Shown here: positions 31,368-39,459 of the stretch, piece after piece
Position numbering within the stretch: position 1 is the stretch's first letter
Layout of the letters: the number at the start of each line of letters is the position of its first letter
DNA from: Prevotella sp. CAG:732
GTDB lineage: Bacteria > Bacteroidota > Bacteroidia > Bacteroidales > Bacteroidaceae
Assembly: GCA_000436035.1 (NCBI GenBank)
Contig: FR893304.1
Span: 1 to 41,260 of the forward strand
Direction: 5' to 3'
DNA: 41,260 nt
The notes under the pieces: generated by a model
What the model was told of the DNA's origin: nothing
What the model saw: only the letters and a program-made list of their open reading frames with translations
Database searches by the model: none
Made by a program: the position numbers and the translations under genes

Positions 31368-32552
31368 ATGTCAGAGAACCAAGAGAAACTTTGGAATGCA
31401 AACTATGTGAAGGTGATGACCACCAACTTCTTGTTGTACTTCGCCTTCTACCTCCTCACCCCACTCCTCCCACTCTATCTGAGCGAGACTTTCGGGGCGA
31501 CAAAGGATACCATCGGCATCGTGTTGAGCGGTTATACGGTGGCAGCCCTCATCATCCGTCCATTCAGCGGCTATGTGGTGGATAGTTTCTCACGCAAGAA
31601 GGTATTGATGGTTTGCCTATGTGGTTTCGCTATCTTCTTCGCGGGATACATCGCCGCCAGCACCATCCTGATGTTTGCCATCTGCCGCACCCTGCATGGT
31701 GGTCCCTTCGGGGCGGTGACGGTAGCCAACAGCACTTGTGCCATCGACGTGCTCCCCTCTAGTCACCGCAACGAGGGTGTGGGGCTCTATGGTCTAAGCA
31801 ACAACTTCGCCATGGCGATCGCCCCTTCCATCGGCATCTACCTACACGACATCGTGGGCAGTTATATGGTGCTCTTCTGGATAGCCTTCATCGTTGCCAT
31901 CGCCTCGGTGATCATCGCCAGCACCATCCGTTTGCCTGAGAAGGAAATCATCAAGAACAAGGAGAAAATCTCTCTCGACCGCTTCTTCTTAACCAGGGCA
32001 TGGTTGCTCGCCATCAACATCGCCATGTTCGGCTTCTGCTGGGGCGTATTGAGCAACTATCTCGCCATCTATAGCAAGGAGGAGCTAGGCATCACGGGAG
32101 GCACGGGCACCTACTTCGCCATCCTATCCATCGGACTCTTCACATCTCGCTTGCAAGGACGTAAAGCACTGAAAGAAGGTAAGTTGACGCAGAATGCAGC
32201 CGAAGGAATGTGCCTATCCTTGGTAGGATTCATCCTCTTTGTGGCATGGCATCATCCGATAGCCTACTATCTCTCGGCAGCCTGCATCGGATTAGGGAAC
32301 GGACACCTCTACCCAGCCTTCCTCAACATGTTTATCAATGTGGCTCGCCACGACCAGCGAGGCACCGCCAATAGCAGCATCTTGACGGGATGGGACCTAG
32401 GATTCGGCATCGGATGCTTGTTGGGCGGAGTGGTAGCCGAGCACTTCGACTACAATGCCACCTTCTGGATGGTGGCGATAGAGAATGCGTGCAGCGTCAT
32501 CCTCTTCTTCGTAGCAGGTAAAAGATTCTTCGAAGCAAGAAAAAATGGCTAG
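31368..32552 (+). CDS. MFS transporter
   Basis: A 394-residue, about 12-helix major facilitator. The signature loop GYVVDSFSRKKVLMV between helices 2 and 3 and CRTLHGGPFGAVTVANSTCA with IDVLPSSHRNEGVGLYGLSN resemble the YhhS/arabinose-efflux-like MFS group. Substrate cannot be read from sequence. It ends in a hairpin overlapping its stop codon. Being third in an operon with a nucleotidase and NudC, it may move a nucleoside or a related product; that is inference. Confidence 0.85.
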   Translation: MSENQEKLWNANYVKVMTTNFLLYFAFYLLTPLLPLYLSETFGATKDTIGIVLSGYTVAALIIRPFSGYVVDSFSRKKVLMVCLCGFAIFFAGYIAASTILMFAICRTLHGGPFGAVTVANSTCAIDVLPSSHRNEGVGLYGLSNNFAMAIAPSIGIYLHDIVGSYMVLFWIAFIVAIASVIIASTIRLPEKEIIKNKEKISLDRFFLTRAWLLAINIAMFGFCWGVLSNYLAIYSKEELGITGGTGTYFAILSIGLFTSRLQGRKALKEGKLTQNAAEGMCLSLVGFILFVAWHHPIAYYLSAACIGLGNGHLYPAFLNMFINVARHDQRGTANSSILTGWDLGFGIGCLLGGVVAEHFDYNATFWMVAIENACSVILFFVAGKRFFEARKNG

Positions 32553-32579
32553 TGAAAAGCCAAAGCTTATCACTAGCCA
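32546..32579 (+). terminator. Terminator at the end of the nucleotidase-nudC-MFS operon
   Basis: TGGCTAGTGA (32546-32555) pairs with 32570-32579, with a further inner stem (AAGC/GCTT) after one mismatch. It includes the MFS stop codon. Confidence 0.7.
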
Positions 32580-32636
32580 CAACCAAAATTCATTTCTCGA
32601 AAAGAAAGTTCTTAAGGAAAACCTTCCTTAAAAAAC

Positions 32637-33101
32637 TTAGAATGGTAAGTCATCCGCACTACCACCCTCAGCGGCAGGAGCTGCACCAGCAGGCTGAGCA
32701 GGAGGGAATGGAGCTGTAGCACCACCAGCAGGAGCGGCAGGCTGAGCAGGAGCGGAACCAGCTACAGGAGCACCCATTGGAGGGAATGGAGAACCAGGCT
32801 GCATACCACCCATAGCACCAGCTACGGCGTTAGGATCTACACGCTGGATATTCCAAGCACGAACACTGTTGAACCAACGACCATTGTACTCATGAGCGTC
32901 AAGGTCGAAAGACACCAAAATTTCTTCACCACTCTGTATGTTGAACTGAGCCAGACGGTCAGCACCAAACACATCAAAACATAACTTCTTAGGATACTGC
33001 TCATGTGTTTCGATAACGAACGACTGAGCTTTCCACTCGCCTCTAGCAGAGACACCGCTTCTTTCAGGTAAAACGGCAATTACCTTTCCTTGTAATTCCA
33101 T
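32637..33101 (-). CDS. DUF3127 OB-fold-like protein with SSB-like tail
   Basis: A 154-residue protein. Residues 1-95 match the DUF3127 family (MELQGKVIAVLPERSGVSA, then VRAWNIQRVDP), predicted as an OB-fold of the single-stranded DNA-binding kind. A Pro/Ala/Gly-rich linker (about 100-145) leads to an acidic end, GGSADDLPF, very like the DDDIPF tip with which SSB recruits repair and replication proteins such as RecQ, RecO and exonuclease I. It is transcribed away from dnaN with a 326-bp gap. The DNA-binding role is inference from fold and tail. Confidence 0.8.
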   Translation of the reverse strand: MELQGKVIAVLPERSGVSARGEWKAQSFVIETHEQYPKKLCFDVFGADRLAQFNIQSGEEILVSFDLDAHEYNGRWFNSVRAWNIQRVDPNAVAGAMGGMQPGSPFPPMGAPVAGSAPAQPAAPAGGATAPFPPAQPAGAAPAAEGGSADDLPF

Positions 33102-33189
33102 ATATTTCTATTTAAAAAGATGTTGCTGTATGATTGATTCATGTGAATAGGACAAATAGGACTTTCCCATAACACGACCCCATCCGAAA

Positions 33190-33209
33190 ACATTTCCCGA
33201 AGGAAATGT
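33190..33209 (-). other. Stem-loop with UUCG tetraloop in the DUF3127 leader
   Basis: ACATTTCC (33190-33197) pairs exactly with 33202-33209. Read on the minus strand the loop is TTCG closed by C-G, the extra-stable cUUCGg form. It lies about 90 bp before the DUF3127 start. Confidence 0.65.
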
Positions 33210-33294
33210 AGCAACGGAAAAAAGAAGTATTTTGTCCTTTCCGACTGCGAAATTACTAAAAATAGTTCAAAAACTAAAACATTTCTCTGATTTT

Positions 33295-33326
33295 TTTGTC
33301 TGTAAGCAAGTTTTTTTGTATTTTTG
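33295..33326 (+). promoter_or_regulatory. Promoter for dnaN and its operon
   Basis: TTTG (33295-33298), exactly 20 bp, then TATTTTTG (33319-33326). The leader is about 95 nt. Confidence 0.75.
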
Positions 33327-33427
33327 TACTCATAATCGGCCAAATGCCAATTCAATTTGCGCACTTGTGCTTCACAATGAACCAGAAAACAAGAAACAGA
33401 CAGATAATAATTTAAAAAGAAATACTC

Positions 33428-34552
33428 ATGAGATTTACAGTATCATCTACTGCACTTAGCAGTAAACTCAACATGCTTGCCAAGGTTATCGGCGGAAAGA
33501 ACTCACTGCCTATCCTCGACTGCTTCCTATTCCAAGTTGCCAATGGTGAGATGACTATCACAGCCAGCGATAGCGACAACATCATCAAGTCTAGTGTCGA
33601 ACTCACAGAGAACGAGGGCGAGGGCGAGTTCTGCATCCCTAACCGCGTCATCCTCGATGCTTTGAAGGAATTGCCTGAGCAACCACTTAGCTTCGACATC
33701 GATACCGACGATACTTTCGCCATCAAGATTTCTTACCAGAACGGTCTCTACAACTTCACTGCACAGAGCGCAGAGGAATATCCTCACGCACAGGGAGTTA
33801 ACGATGCTGCCCACACGGTAACCATCGATGCTGCCATTCTCATCGACAACATCTCTCGCTCCATCTTCGCTACCGCTAACGACCAGTTGCGTCCAGTGAT
33901 GAACGGCATCTACTTCGACTTGACTGCCGATGCACTCAACATCGTAGCCAGCGATGGACATAAGTTGGTACGCAACAAGAACTTCTCCATCAAGAGCGAC
34001 ACCCCAGCTGCCTTCGACCTTCCAAAGAAGCCAGCTACCCTCTTGAAGAACATCCTCTCTAGAGAGGAAGGCGATGTCACCATCAAGTTTGATGACAAGA
34101 GCGCCGAGATTCTCTTTGCCGATGGCACCTTGCGTTGCGTACTTTACGAGGGACGTTACCCTAACTACAACTCCGTCATCCCTAGCAACCCTAACGAAGT
34201 GACCGTAGATAGAAAGGCACTCTTGAGCGCCCTTCGCCGTGTGATGCCATTCGCTAGCGAGAGCAGCCAGTTGGTACGCCTCCGCATCGACGGAAGCCAT
34301 ATGGAGGTATCTTCTGAGGATGTGGACTTCGCTACATCTGCCAAGGAGCAACTCATCTGCGAGAATGCAGGTACCAACATGAGCATCGGTTTCAAGGGAA
34401 GCAGCTTGCAGGAGATTCTCAACAACTTGACAAGCGACCAGGTGGTATTCCAGCTCGCCGACCCTAGCCGTGCTGGTGTCATCATCCCTGCCGAGCAGCC
34501 AGAGAACGAGGATGTACTGATGTTGCTCATGCCTATGTTGCTCAACGACTAA
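33428..34552 (+). CDS. dnaN: DNA polymerase III sliding clamp (beta subunit)
   Basis: A 374-residue protein of normal clamp length. Beta-clamp hallmarks are RFTVSSTALSSKLNMLAKVI at the start, NGIYFDLTADALNIVASDGHKL in domain 2, and the C-terminal LADPSRAGVIIPAEQPENED followed by VLMLLMPMLLND. The clamp is a ring dimer around DNA that gives the polymerase processivity. It has a strong consensus promoter and opens a run of same-strand genes through recN; there is a hairpin right after it. Confidence 0.97.
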   Translation: MRFTVSSTALSSKLNMLAKVIGGKNSLPILDCFLFQVANGEMTITASDSDNIIKSSVELTENEGEGEFCIPNRVILDALKELPEQPLSFDIDTDDTFAIKISYQNGLYNFTAQSAEEYPHAQGVNDAAHTVTIDAAILIDNISRSIFATANDQLRPVMNGIYFDLTADALNIVASDGHKLVRNKNFSIKSDTPAAFDLPKKPATLLKNILSREEGDVTIKFDDKSAEILFADGTLRCVLYEGRYPNYNSVIPSNPNEVTVDRKALLSALRRVMPFASESSQLVRLRIDGSHMEVSSEDVDFATSAKEQLICENAGTNMSIGFKGSSLQEILNNLTSDQVVFQLADPSRAGVIIPAEQPENEDVLMLLMPMLLND

Positions 34553-34564
34553 AGATTATAACAT

Positions 34565-34604
34565 AGATGTTTCCGAGTCTCTCCAAAGATGCTCGGAAAC
34601 ATCT
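34565..34604 (+). terminator. Hairpin after dnaN
   Basis: A perfect 13-bp stem (34565-34577 with 34592-34604), 14-nt loop, no T-tail. It more likely trims or protects the dnaN mRNA than ends all transcription. Confidence 0.55.
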
Positions 34605-34621
34605 CCCCAAAACCAACTAGA

Positions 34622-35485
34622 ATGAAATTGAATCTCAAGAAGCCTCTGATCGTCTTCGACCTAGAGACAACAGGTCTTGACCTTGTAAAAGACCGCATCA
34701 TACAGATGTCATACATCAAGGTAAACACAGACGGATCAGAAGTTCGCAAGAACCTTTACGTCAACCCTGGCAAGACAATCCCACAAGAGGTGGTAGAGTT
34801 GACGGGCATCAGCAATGAGGACGTGAAGGATGCTCCTACATTCAAGGAACTGGCCCCTACCCTCAACCAAGATTTTTCGGGTTGCGACTTTGCCGGTTAT
34901 AACTCCAATCACTTCGACGTACCTATGCTTGCCGAGGAATTTCTCCGTGCCGGCATCGACTTCGACTTCTCAAAATGTCGTCTCATCGATGCGCAGACCA
35001 TCTTCATGAAGATGGAGCGCCGCAACCTTGCCGCAGCCTATAAGTTCTTCTGTGGCAGAAAGATGGAGGAAGACTTCGAGGCTCACCGTGCCGACCAAGA
35101 CACCGAGGCTACCTATCGTGTATTGATGGGCGAGCTCGACAAGTATGCCCCAGGCGTACAGGAAGAGCCAGATCGTGTGCTCCACAACGACATGGACGAG
35201 TTGGCTGCTTTCTCCAAGCAGAACGACAACGTGGATTTCGCAGGTCGCATCGTTTGGCAAGAGATGAAGGATGCGCAAGGCAATGTACTCCTCGACGAGA
35301 AAGGCGAACCACGCAAGCACGAAGTGTTCAACTTCGGTAAATATAAAGGTTGGGACGTGGCAGAAATCTTGACCAAGGACCCTGGTTACTTTACATGGGT
35401 ATTGGGCAGCGACTTCACCAACAACACCAAGCAAGTGCTCACTCGCATCCGTCTCCGTGAGTTCAACAAGCGAATGGGAAAGTAA
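34622..35485 (+). CDS. DnaQ/ExoX-like 3'-5' exonuclease
   Basis: A 287-residue protein. The DEDDh exonuclease domain (1-190) has IVFDLETTGL (D13/E15 region), GYNSNHFDVPML and AHRADQDTEATY, all catalytic positions present. The C-terminal part, FGKYKGWDVAEILTKDPGYF, is an ExoX-like domain. It could proofread for the replicative polymerase or act in repair. The ATG at 34622 (MKLNLKKPL) is preferred, since an earlier in-frame ATG at 34589 lies inside the dnaN hairpin. It lies between dnaN and coaBC. Confidence 0.85.
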   Translation: MKLNLKKPLIVFDLETTGLDLVKDRIIQMSYIKVNTDGSEVRKNLYVNPGKTIPQEVVELTGISNEDVKDAPTFKELAPTLNQDFSGCDFAGYNSNHFDVPMLAEEFLRAGIDFDFSKCRLIDAQTIFMKMERRNLAAAYKFFCGRKMEEDFEAHRADQDTEATYRVLMGELDKYAPGVQEEPDRVLHNDMDELAAFSKQNDNVDFAGRIVWQEMKDAQGNVLLDEKGEPRKHEVFNFGKYKGWDVAEILTKDPGYFTWVLGSDFTNNTKQVLTRIRLREFNKRMGK

Positions 35486-35515
35486 GTTCGTTCGAACATA
35501 TCCATTCGAACGAAC
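35486..35515 (+). terminator. Hairpin between the exonuclease gene and coaBC
   Basis: A perfect 11-bp stem (35486-35496 with 35505-35515), 8-nt loop, starting right after the stop codon and lacking a T-run. Confidence 0.55.
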
Positions 35516-35559
35516 CATATTATAAGTTAGGAGTTTTATAAGACAACGAAACGACTATC

Positions 35560-36837
35560 ATGTTAAAAGGAAAGAAAATCGTATTGGGCATCACCGGCTC
35601 CATTGCCGCCTACAAGGCATGCCTTATCATACGAGGACTCATCAAGCGAGGCGCAGAGGTGCAGGTGGTTATCACACCAGCAGGAAAGGAGTTCATTACC
35701 CCTATCACCCTCTCCGCCTTGACCCACAAGCCTGTAGTGAGCGAGTTCTTCTCGCAGCGCGATGGCACGTGGAATTCTCATGTGGATTTAGGTCTATGGG
35801 CAGATGCTATGCTCATTGCCCCTTGCACCGCCTCTACGATGGGCAAGATGGCTAATGGCATCGCTGACAATATGCTCATCACCACCTACTTATCGATGAA
35901 GGCTCCAGTCTTCATTGCACCAGCCATGGACCTCGACATGTATAAGCATCCTTCCACACAAGCCAATATGGCGAAGTTGAAGGAGTATGGCAATCTCATC
36001 GTGGAACCAGCTACAGGCTTCTTGGCAAGTGGACTTGAGGGCAAGGGACGCATGGAAGAACCAGAGGTCATCGTCGATTACCTCGACAAATACTTCGAAG
36101 TAAAAGACTTGACGGGCAAGAAGATACTCGTTACGGCTGGCCCTACCTACGAGAAGATAGACCCAGTGCGCTTCATCGGCAATTATTCTTCAGGCAAGAT
36201 GGGCTTTGCCCTCGCCGAGGAATGCTATCGCCGTGGTGCCGAGGTTACTCTTATCGCTGGTCCGGTATCACTCACTTGCAGCAATGGCATCCACCGCATT
36301 GACGTGGAAAGTTGTGAGGAGATGTACCAAGCTGCCGTACAAGCATTTACGGGGAAAGGCGTTAACGAAAGTGAGGTGAATGGCAAAAGCGAGGTGAATG
36401 GCGAAAGCGACACGAATAGTGAAAGCCAAACATCGAGCCAGAAGATGGACGCAGCCATCCTTTGCGCAGCCGTTGCCGACTTCCGTCCAGCGAGTGTAGC
36501 CGATAAAAAAATCAAGCGTGAGAAGGATGACTTGGAACTTCGCCTCGTCCCTACCCACGACATCGCCGCCGCCCTTGGCAAAGCCAAGATGGAAGACCAA
36601 CGCATCGTTGCCTTCGCCTTAGAGACCAATGACGAGGAGATGAACGCCGAGAAGAAGCGTAAGAAGAAGAATGCCAACTTCATCGTGCTCAACTCCACAC
36701 GCAACCCTGGCACCACTTTCGGTACCGATGAGAACAAGATTACTATCATTTCGGAAAACGGAAAGAAAGAATATGAAAAGAAGCCAAAGACTGAAGTGGC
36801 TCGTGATATCATTGACGAGTTGGCTCGTCTGTGGTAA
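35560..36837 (+). CDS. coaBC: Bifunctional phosphopantothenoylcysteine decarboxylase/synthetase
   Basis: A 425-residue CoaBC (Dfp). The flavin decarboxylase half (1-185) has GITGSIAAYKACLIIRGL, HVDLGLWADAMLIAPCTA and PAMDLDMY; the synthetase half has LVTAGPTYEKIDPVRFIGNY, SSGKMG and AAVADFRPASVADKKIKR. It makes 4'-phosphopantetheine for coenzyme A from phosphopantothenate and cysteine. Oddity: residues 268-291 are a repeat insert (VNESEV, NGKSEV, NGESDT, NSESQT) placed just before the AAVADF motif. Its last 65 bp overlap the start of the next gene. Confidence 0.93.
   Translation: MLKGKKIVLGITGSIAAYKACLIIRGLIKRGAEVQVVITPAGKEFITPITLSALTHKPVVSEFFSQRDGTWNSHVDLGLWADAMLIAPCTASTMGKMANGIADNMLITTYLSMKAPVFIAPAMDLDMYKHPSTQANMAKLKEYGNLIVEPATGFLASGLEGKGRMEEPEVIVDYLDKYFEVKDLTGKKILVTAGPTYEKIDPVRFIGNYSSGKMGFALAEECYRRGAEVTLIAGPVSLTCSNGIHRIDVESCEEMYQAAVQAFTGKGVNESEVNGKSEVNGESDTNSESQTSSQKMDAAILCAAVADFRPASVADKKIKREKDDLELRLVPTHDIAAALGKAKMEDQRIVAFALETNDEEMNAEKKRKKKNANFIVLNSTRNPGTTFGTDENKITIISENGKKEYEKKPKTEVARDIIDELARLW
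36361..36432 (+). repeat. 18-bp degenerate tandem repeat inside coaBC
   Basis: Four 18-bp units encode VNESEV, NGKSEV, NGESDT and NSESQT. The first two are nearly identical at the DNA level; the others have diverged. Confidence 0.85.
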
Positions 36838-37696
36838 TCCTCTCGCAGCACAAGAGTTGCAAGCAAAGATTACCATCAACCATGCTCAGATTTCGGGCAC
36901 GGACAACTCCGTGTTCGAAAACCTGCAGCAGACCTTGGAGCGATTTGTCAACGAAAGACAATGGACCAGTTTGCACTTTCAGAAGAACGAGCGCATCAAC
37001 TGCAACTTCAACTTGACCGTGGGCAAGTATGACAAAGACCAGAACATCTTCACTTGCAAAGCACTCATCCAAGCCAACCGCCCGGTATATAATTCGGCCT
37101 ATACGACCACTATATATAATAATGTGGACGAAAGCTTCACTTTCAAGTTCGCTCAATTCGACCAACTGGAGTTCAACGAGGAGACGTTAGACAACCAGCT
37201 TGCTGCCCTCTTCGCCTACTATGCCTATCTCATCATCGGCATAGACTTGGACACGTTCTCCCCCATGGGAGGCGAGGATGTCTTGCAACGTTGCATGAAC
37301 CTCACCAACAATGCCCAGAACCTGGACTTTCCCGGATGGAAAGCCTTCGACAACAACCGCAACCGATATGCGCTGATAGCCGACTATCTGGACGGAGCCA
37401 TGCAACCCTTCCGCCAACTCCAATACGATTATTACCGCAAAGGACTTGACGAGATGGCAAACAATGCCGAGCGTGGCAGGACGGAGATCACAACCACCCT
37501 GGAGGAAAACCTCAAGAAAGCGAGGGAGAACAAACCGCTCAGCCTCTTGCCACAGATTTGGACCGACTACAAGAAAGACGAGCTAGCCAACATCTACAAG
37601 GGAAAAGGCACACAAAAGGAGAAAGAGACCATTTACGAACTCCTCTTCTCCATCAATCCATCCCAAAACAACGCATGGGATAAGATCAAGGAGTAG
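36773..37696 (+). CDS. DUF4835-family secreted protein
   Basis: A 307-residue protein. The signal peptide (MKRSQRLKWLVISLTSWLVC, then GNPLAAQ) is encoded inside the end of coaBC in another frame. The mature part matches DUF4835, a Bacteroidota family found beside coaBC and recN, with TIYNNVDESFTFKFAQFDQL, AYYAYLIIGIDLDTFSPMGG and YRKGLDEMANN. The function is unknown; an envelope role is likely from export. I chose the ATG at 36773 because it opens the signal peptide; earlier in-frame ATGs only add nonsense. Confidence 0.85.
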   Translation: MKRSQRLKWLVISLTSWLVCGNPLAAQELQAKITINHAQISGTDNSVFENLQQTLERFVNERQWTSLHFQKNERINCNFNLTVGKYDKDQNIFTCKALIQANRPVYNSAYTTTIYNNVDESFTFKFAQFDQLEFNEETLDNQLAALFAYYAYLIIGIDLDTFSPMGGEDVLQRCMNLTNNAQNLDFPGWKAFDNNRNRYALIADYLDGAMQPFRQLQYDYYRKGLDEMANNAERGRTEITTTLEENLKKARENKPLSLLPQIWTDYKKDELANIYKGKGTQKEKETIYELLFSINPSQNNAWDKIKE

Positions 37697-37766
37697 AAAG
37701 GCTTCTTTCCAAGGAAACCTCTCCCCGAAAGACGCATTTCGAATCAAAGTAATAATTGAAACAATC

Positions 37767-39428
37767 ATGCTCAAGCAACTATATATCAAGAACTTCACGC
37801 TCATCGACGAGTTAAACATCAAGATGTATCCAGGTTTCTCCGTCATCACGGGTGAGACGGGAGCCGGTAAGAGCATCATCCTGGGTGCCATCGGTTTGCT
37901 GCTAGGCAATCGTGCCGATAGCAAATCCATCAAGATGGACAGAGACAGATGTGTCATCGAGGCGCATTTCGACTTATCTCGATATGATATGCAGCAGTTC
38001 TTCATCGACAATGACATCGACGAAGATTTGCCTGACACCATCATCCGAAGAGAGTTGACGGCATCAGGCAAGAGCCGTGCCTTCATCAACGACACGCCCG
38101 TCTCATTGACCAAGATGAGAGAGCTAGGCGAACAACTTGTAGATATCCACTCCCAGCACAAAAATCTTCTTTTGCAGAAAGAAGACTTCCAACTCAACGT
38201 GGTAGATATCATAGCAGGCGACAGCAAGCAACTCAAATCTTACCAAGCCGCCTACCAAGCCTACAAGAAAGCCCATGAGCAACTTGCAAAGCTCAAGGAA
38301 GAAATCGAGAAGAATCGTGAGAACGAGGATTTCCTTCGCTTCCAGTTCAAGGAGCTAGAGGAGGCGAAGCTTGTGGAAGACGAACAGGAGCAGTTGGAGC
38401 AAGAGTATGAGACACTCAGCCACTCCGAAGACATCAAGACTGCCCTATACCAAGCAGACAACAACTTGTCGGGAGACGAGGGAAGTATCTTGGAGAAATT
38501 GAAGGAGGCTGCCGAGCAACTTCAAGACATCCAAGAAGTATATCCGGAAGTCAACGAGCTAACCGAGAGAATGCACTCCAGCTACATCGAACTCAAGGAC
38601 ATTGCCCAAGAGGTAAATGGACTCGTAGATCATGTAGATTTCGATCCTGCCCGACTCGATGAAATCAATTCCCGACTCGACACGCTCAACTCACTTCAAC
38701 AAAAGTTCCACGTCAAAAACCTAGAGGAACTCATCGGCATCCGAGAGAAGTTGGAAGAGCAACTCTCCCACATAGACAATAGCGATGAGGACGTAGAAGA
38801 GTTGGAGCAGAAAGTGAACGAATTACGTCAACAAGCAGAAAAAGAAGCACATACATTGACAACGATTCGTGAGAAGTCAGCCAAGAAAGTAGAAGAAGAG
38901 ATGAAGCAACGCCTGGTTCCACTCGGCATACCAAATGTACGTTTCAGCATCGACTTGACTCAGAAATCTCTGAGCCACGATGGAGCCGACAAGGTAAGTT
39001 TCCTCTTTAGTGCCAACAAGAGCACCCCACTCCAACCTATCACCCAAGTGGCATCAGGAGGAGAGATTGCTCGTGTCATGCTCTCATTGAAAGCCATGAT
39101 CAGCGGAGCCGTCAAGTTGCCTACCATCATCTTCGATGAGATCGACACAGGTGTAAGTGGAAAGATAGCCGAGAAGATGGCGAACATCATGGTAGAAATG
39201 GGCAACCACGAGCGCCAAGTGCTCTCCATCACCCACCTTCCTCAGATCGCCGCACTGGGTAGCCATCACTACAAGGTGCTCAAGGAAGAGACGGAAGAAG
39301 GAACCATCAGCCGTATGACGGAACTGACACCAGAAGAGCGAGTACAGGAAATCGCACAGATGCTGAGTGGAAGCGATGTCACCGATGCAGCACTTGCCAA
39401 TGCCAAGGAATTGCTCAAGAACAAATAG
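37767..39428 (+). CDS. recN: DNA repair protein RecN
   Basis: A 553-residue SMC-like ATPase. Walker A is GETGAGKSIILGAI near residue 30. Long coiled coils span about 150-370 (KKAHEQLAKLKEEIEKNREN and similar). The signature VASGGEIARVMLSLKAMI and Walker B TIIFDEIDTGVSG come near 430-475. RecN helps hold and repair double-strand breaks in the RecA pathway. Length is normal and the gene follows DUF4835 by 70 bp. Confidence 0.95.
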   Translation: MLKQLYIKNFTLIDELNIKMYPGFSVITGETGAGKSIILGAIGLLLGNRADSKSIKMDRDRCVIEAHFDLSRYDMQQFFIDNDIDEDLPDTIIRRELTASGKSRAFINDTPVSLTKMRELGEQLVDIHSQHKNLLLQKEDFQLNVVDIIAGDSKQLKSYQAAYQAYKKAHEQLAKLKEEIEKNRENEDFLRFQFKELEEAKLVEDEQEQLEQEYETLSHSEDIKTALYQADNNLSGDEGSILEKLKEAAEQLQDIQEVYPEVNELTERMHSSYIELKDIAQEVNGLVDHVDFDPARLDEINSRLDTLNSLQQKFHVKNLEELIGIREKLEEQLSHIDNSDEDVEELEQKVNELRQQAEKEAHTLTTIREKSAKKVEEEMKQRLVPLGIPNVRFSIDLTQKSLSHDGADKVSFLFSANKSTPLQPITQVASGGEIARVMLSLKAMISGAVKLPTIIFDEIDTGVSGKIAEKMANIMVEMGNHERQVLSITHLPQIAALGSHHYKVLKEETEEGTISRMTELTPEERVQEIAQMLSGSDVTDAALANAKELLKNK

Positions 39429-39459
39429 GGCAAAAATAATGCCCTCTAACAAGAGGAAT

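Larger units (their letters stand above)
33102..33427. other. Divergent region between the DUF3127 gene and dnaN
   Basis: The 326 bp contain the dnaN promoter and, on the DUF3127 side, a UUCG-loop hairpin (33190-33209). No gene is seen, and no clean -7 box for the minus gene is found. Confidence 0.55.

Noticed and set aside
34589..34621. Earlier ATG for the DnaQ/ExoX-like exonuclease
   Set aside because: It lies in the hairpin after dnaN and adds a non-conserved stretch before the exonuclease fold.
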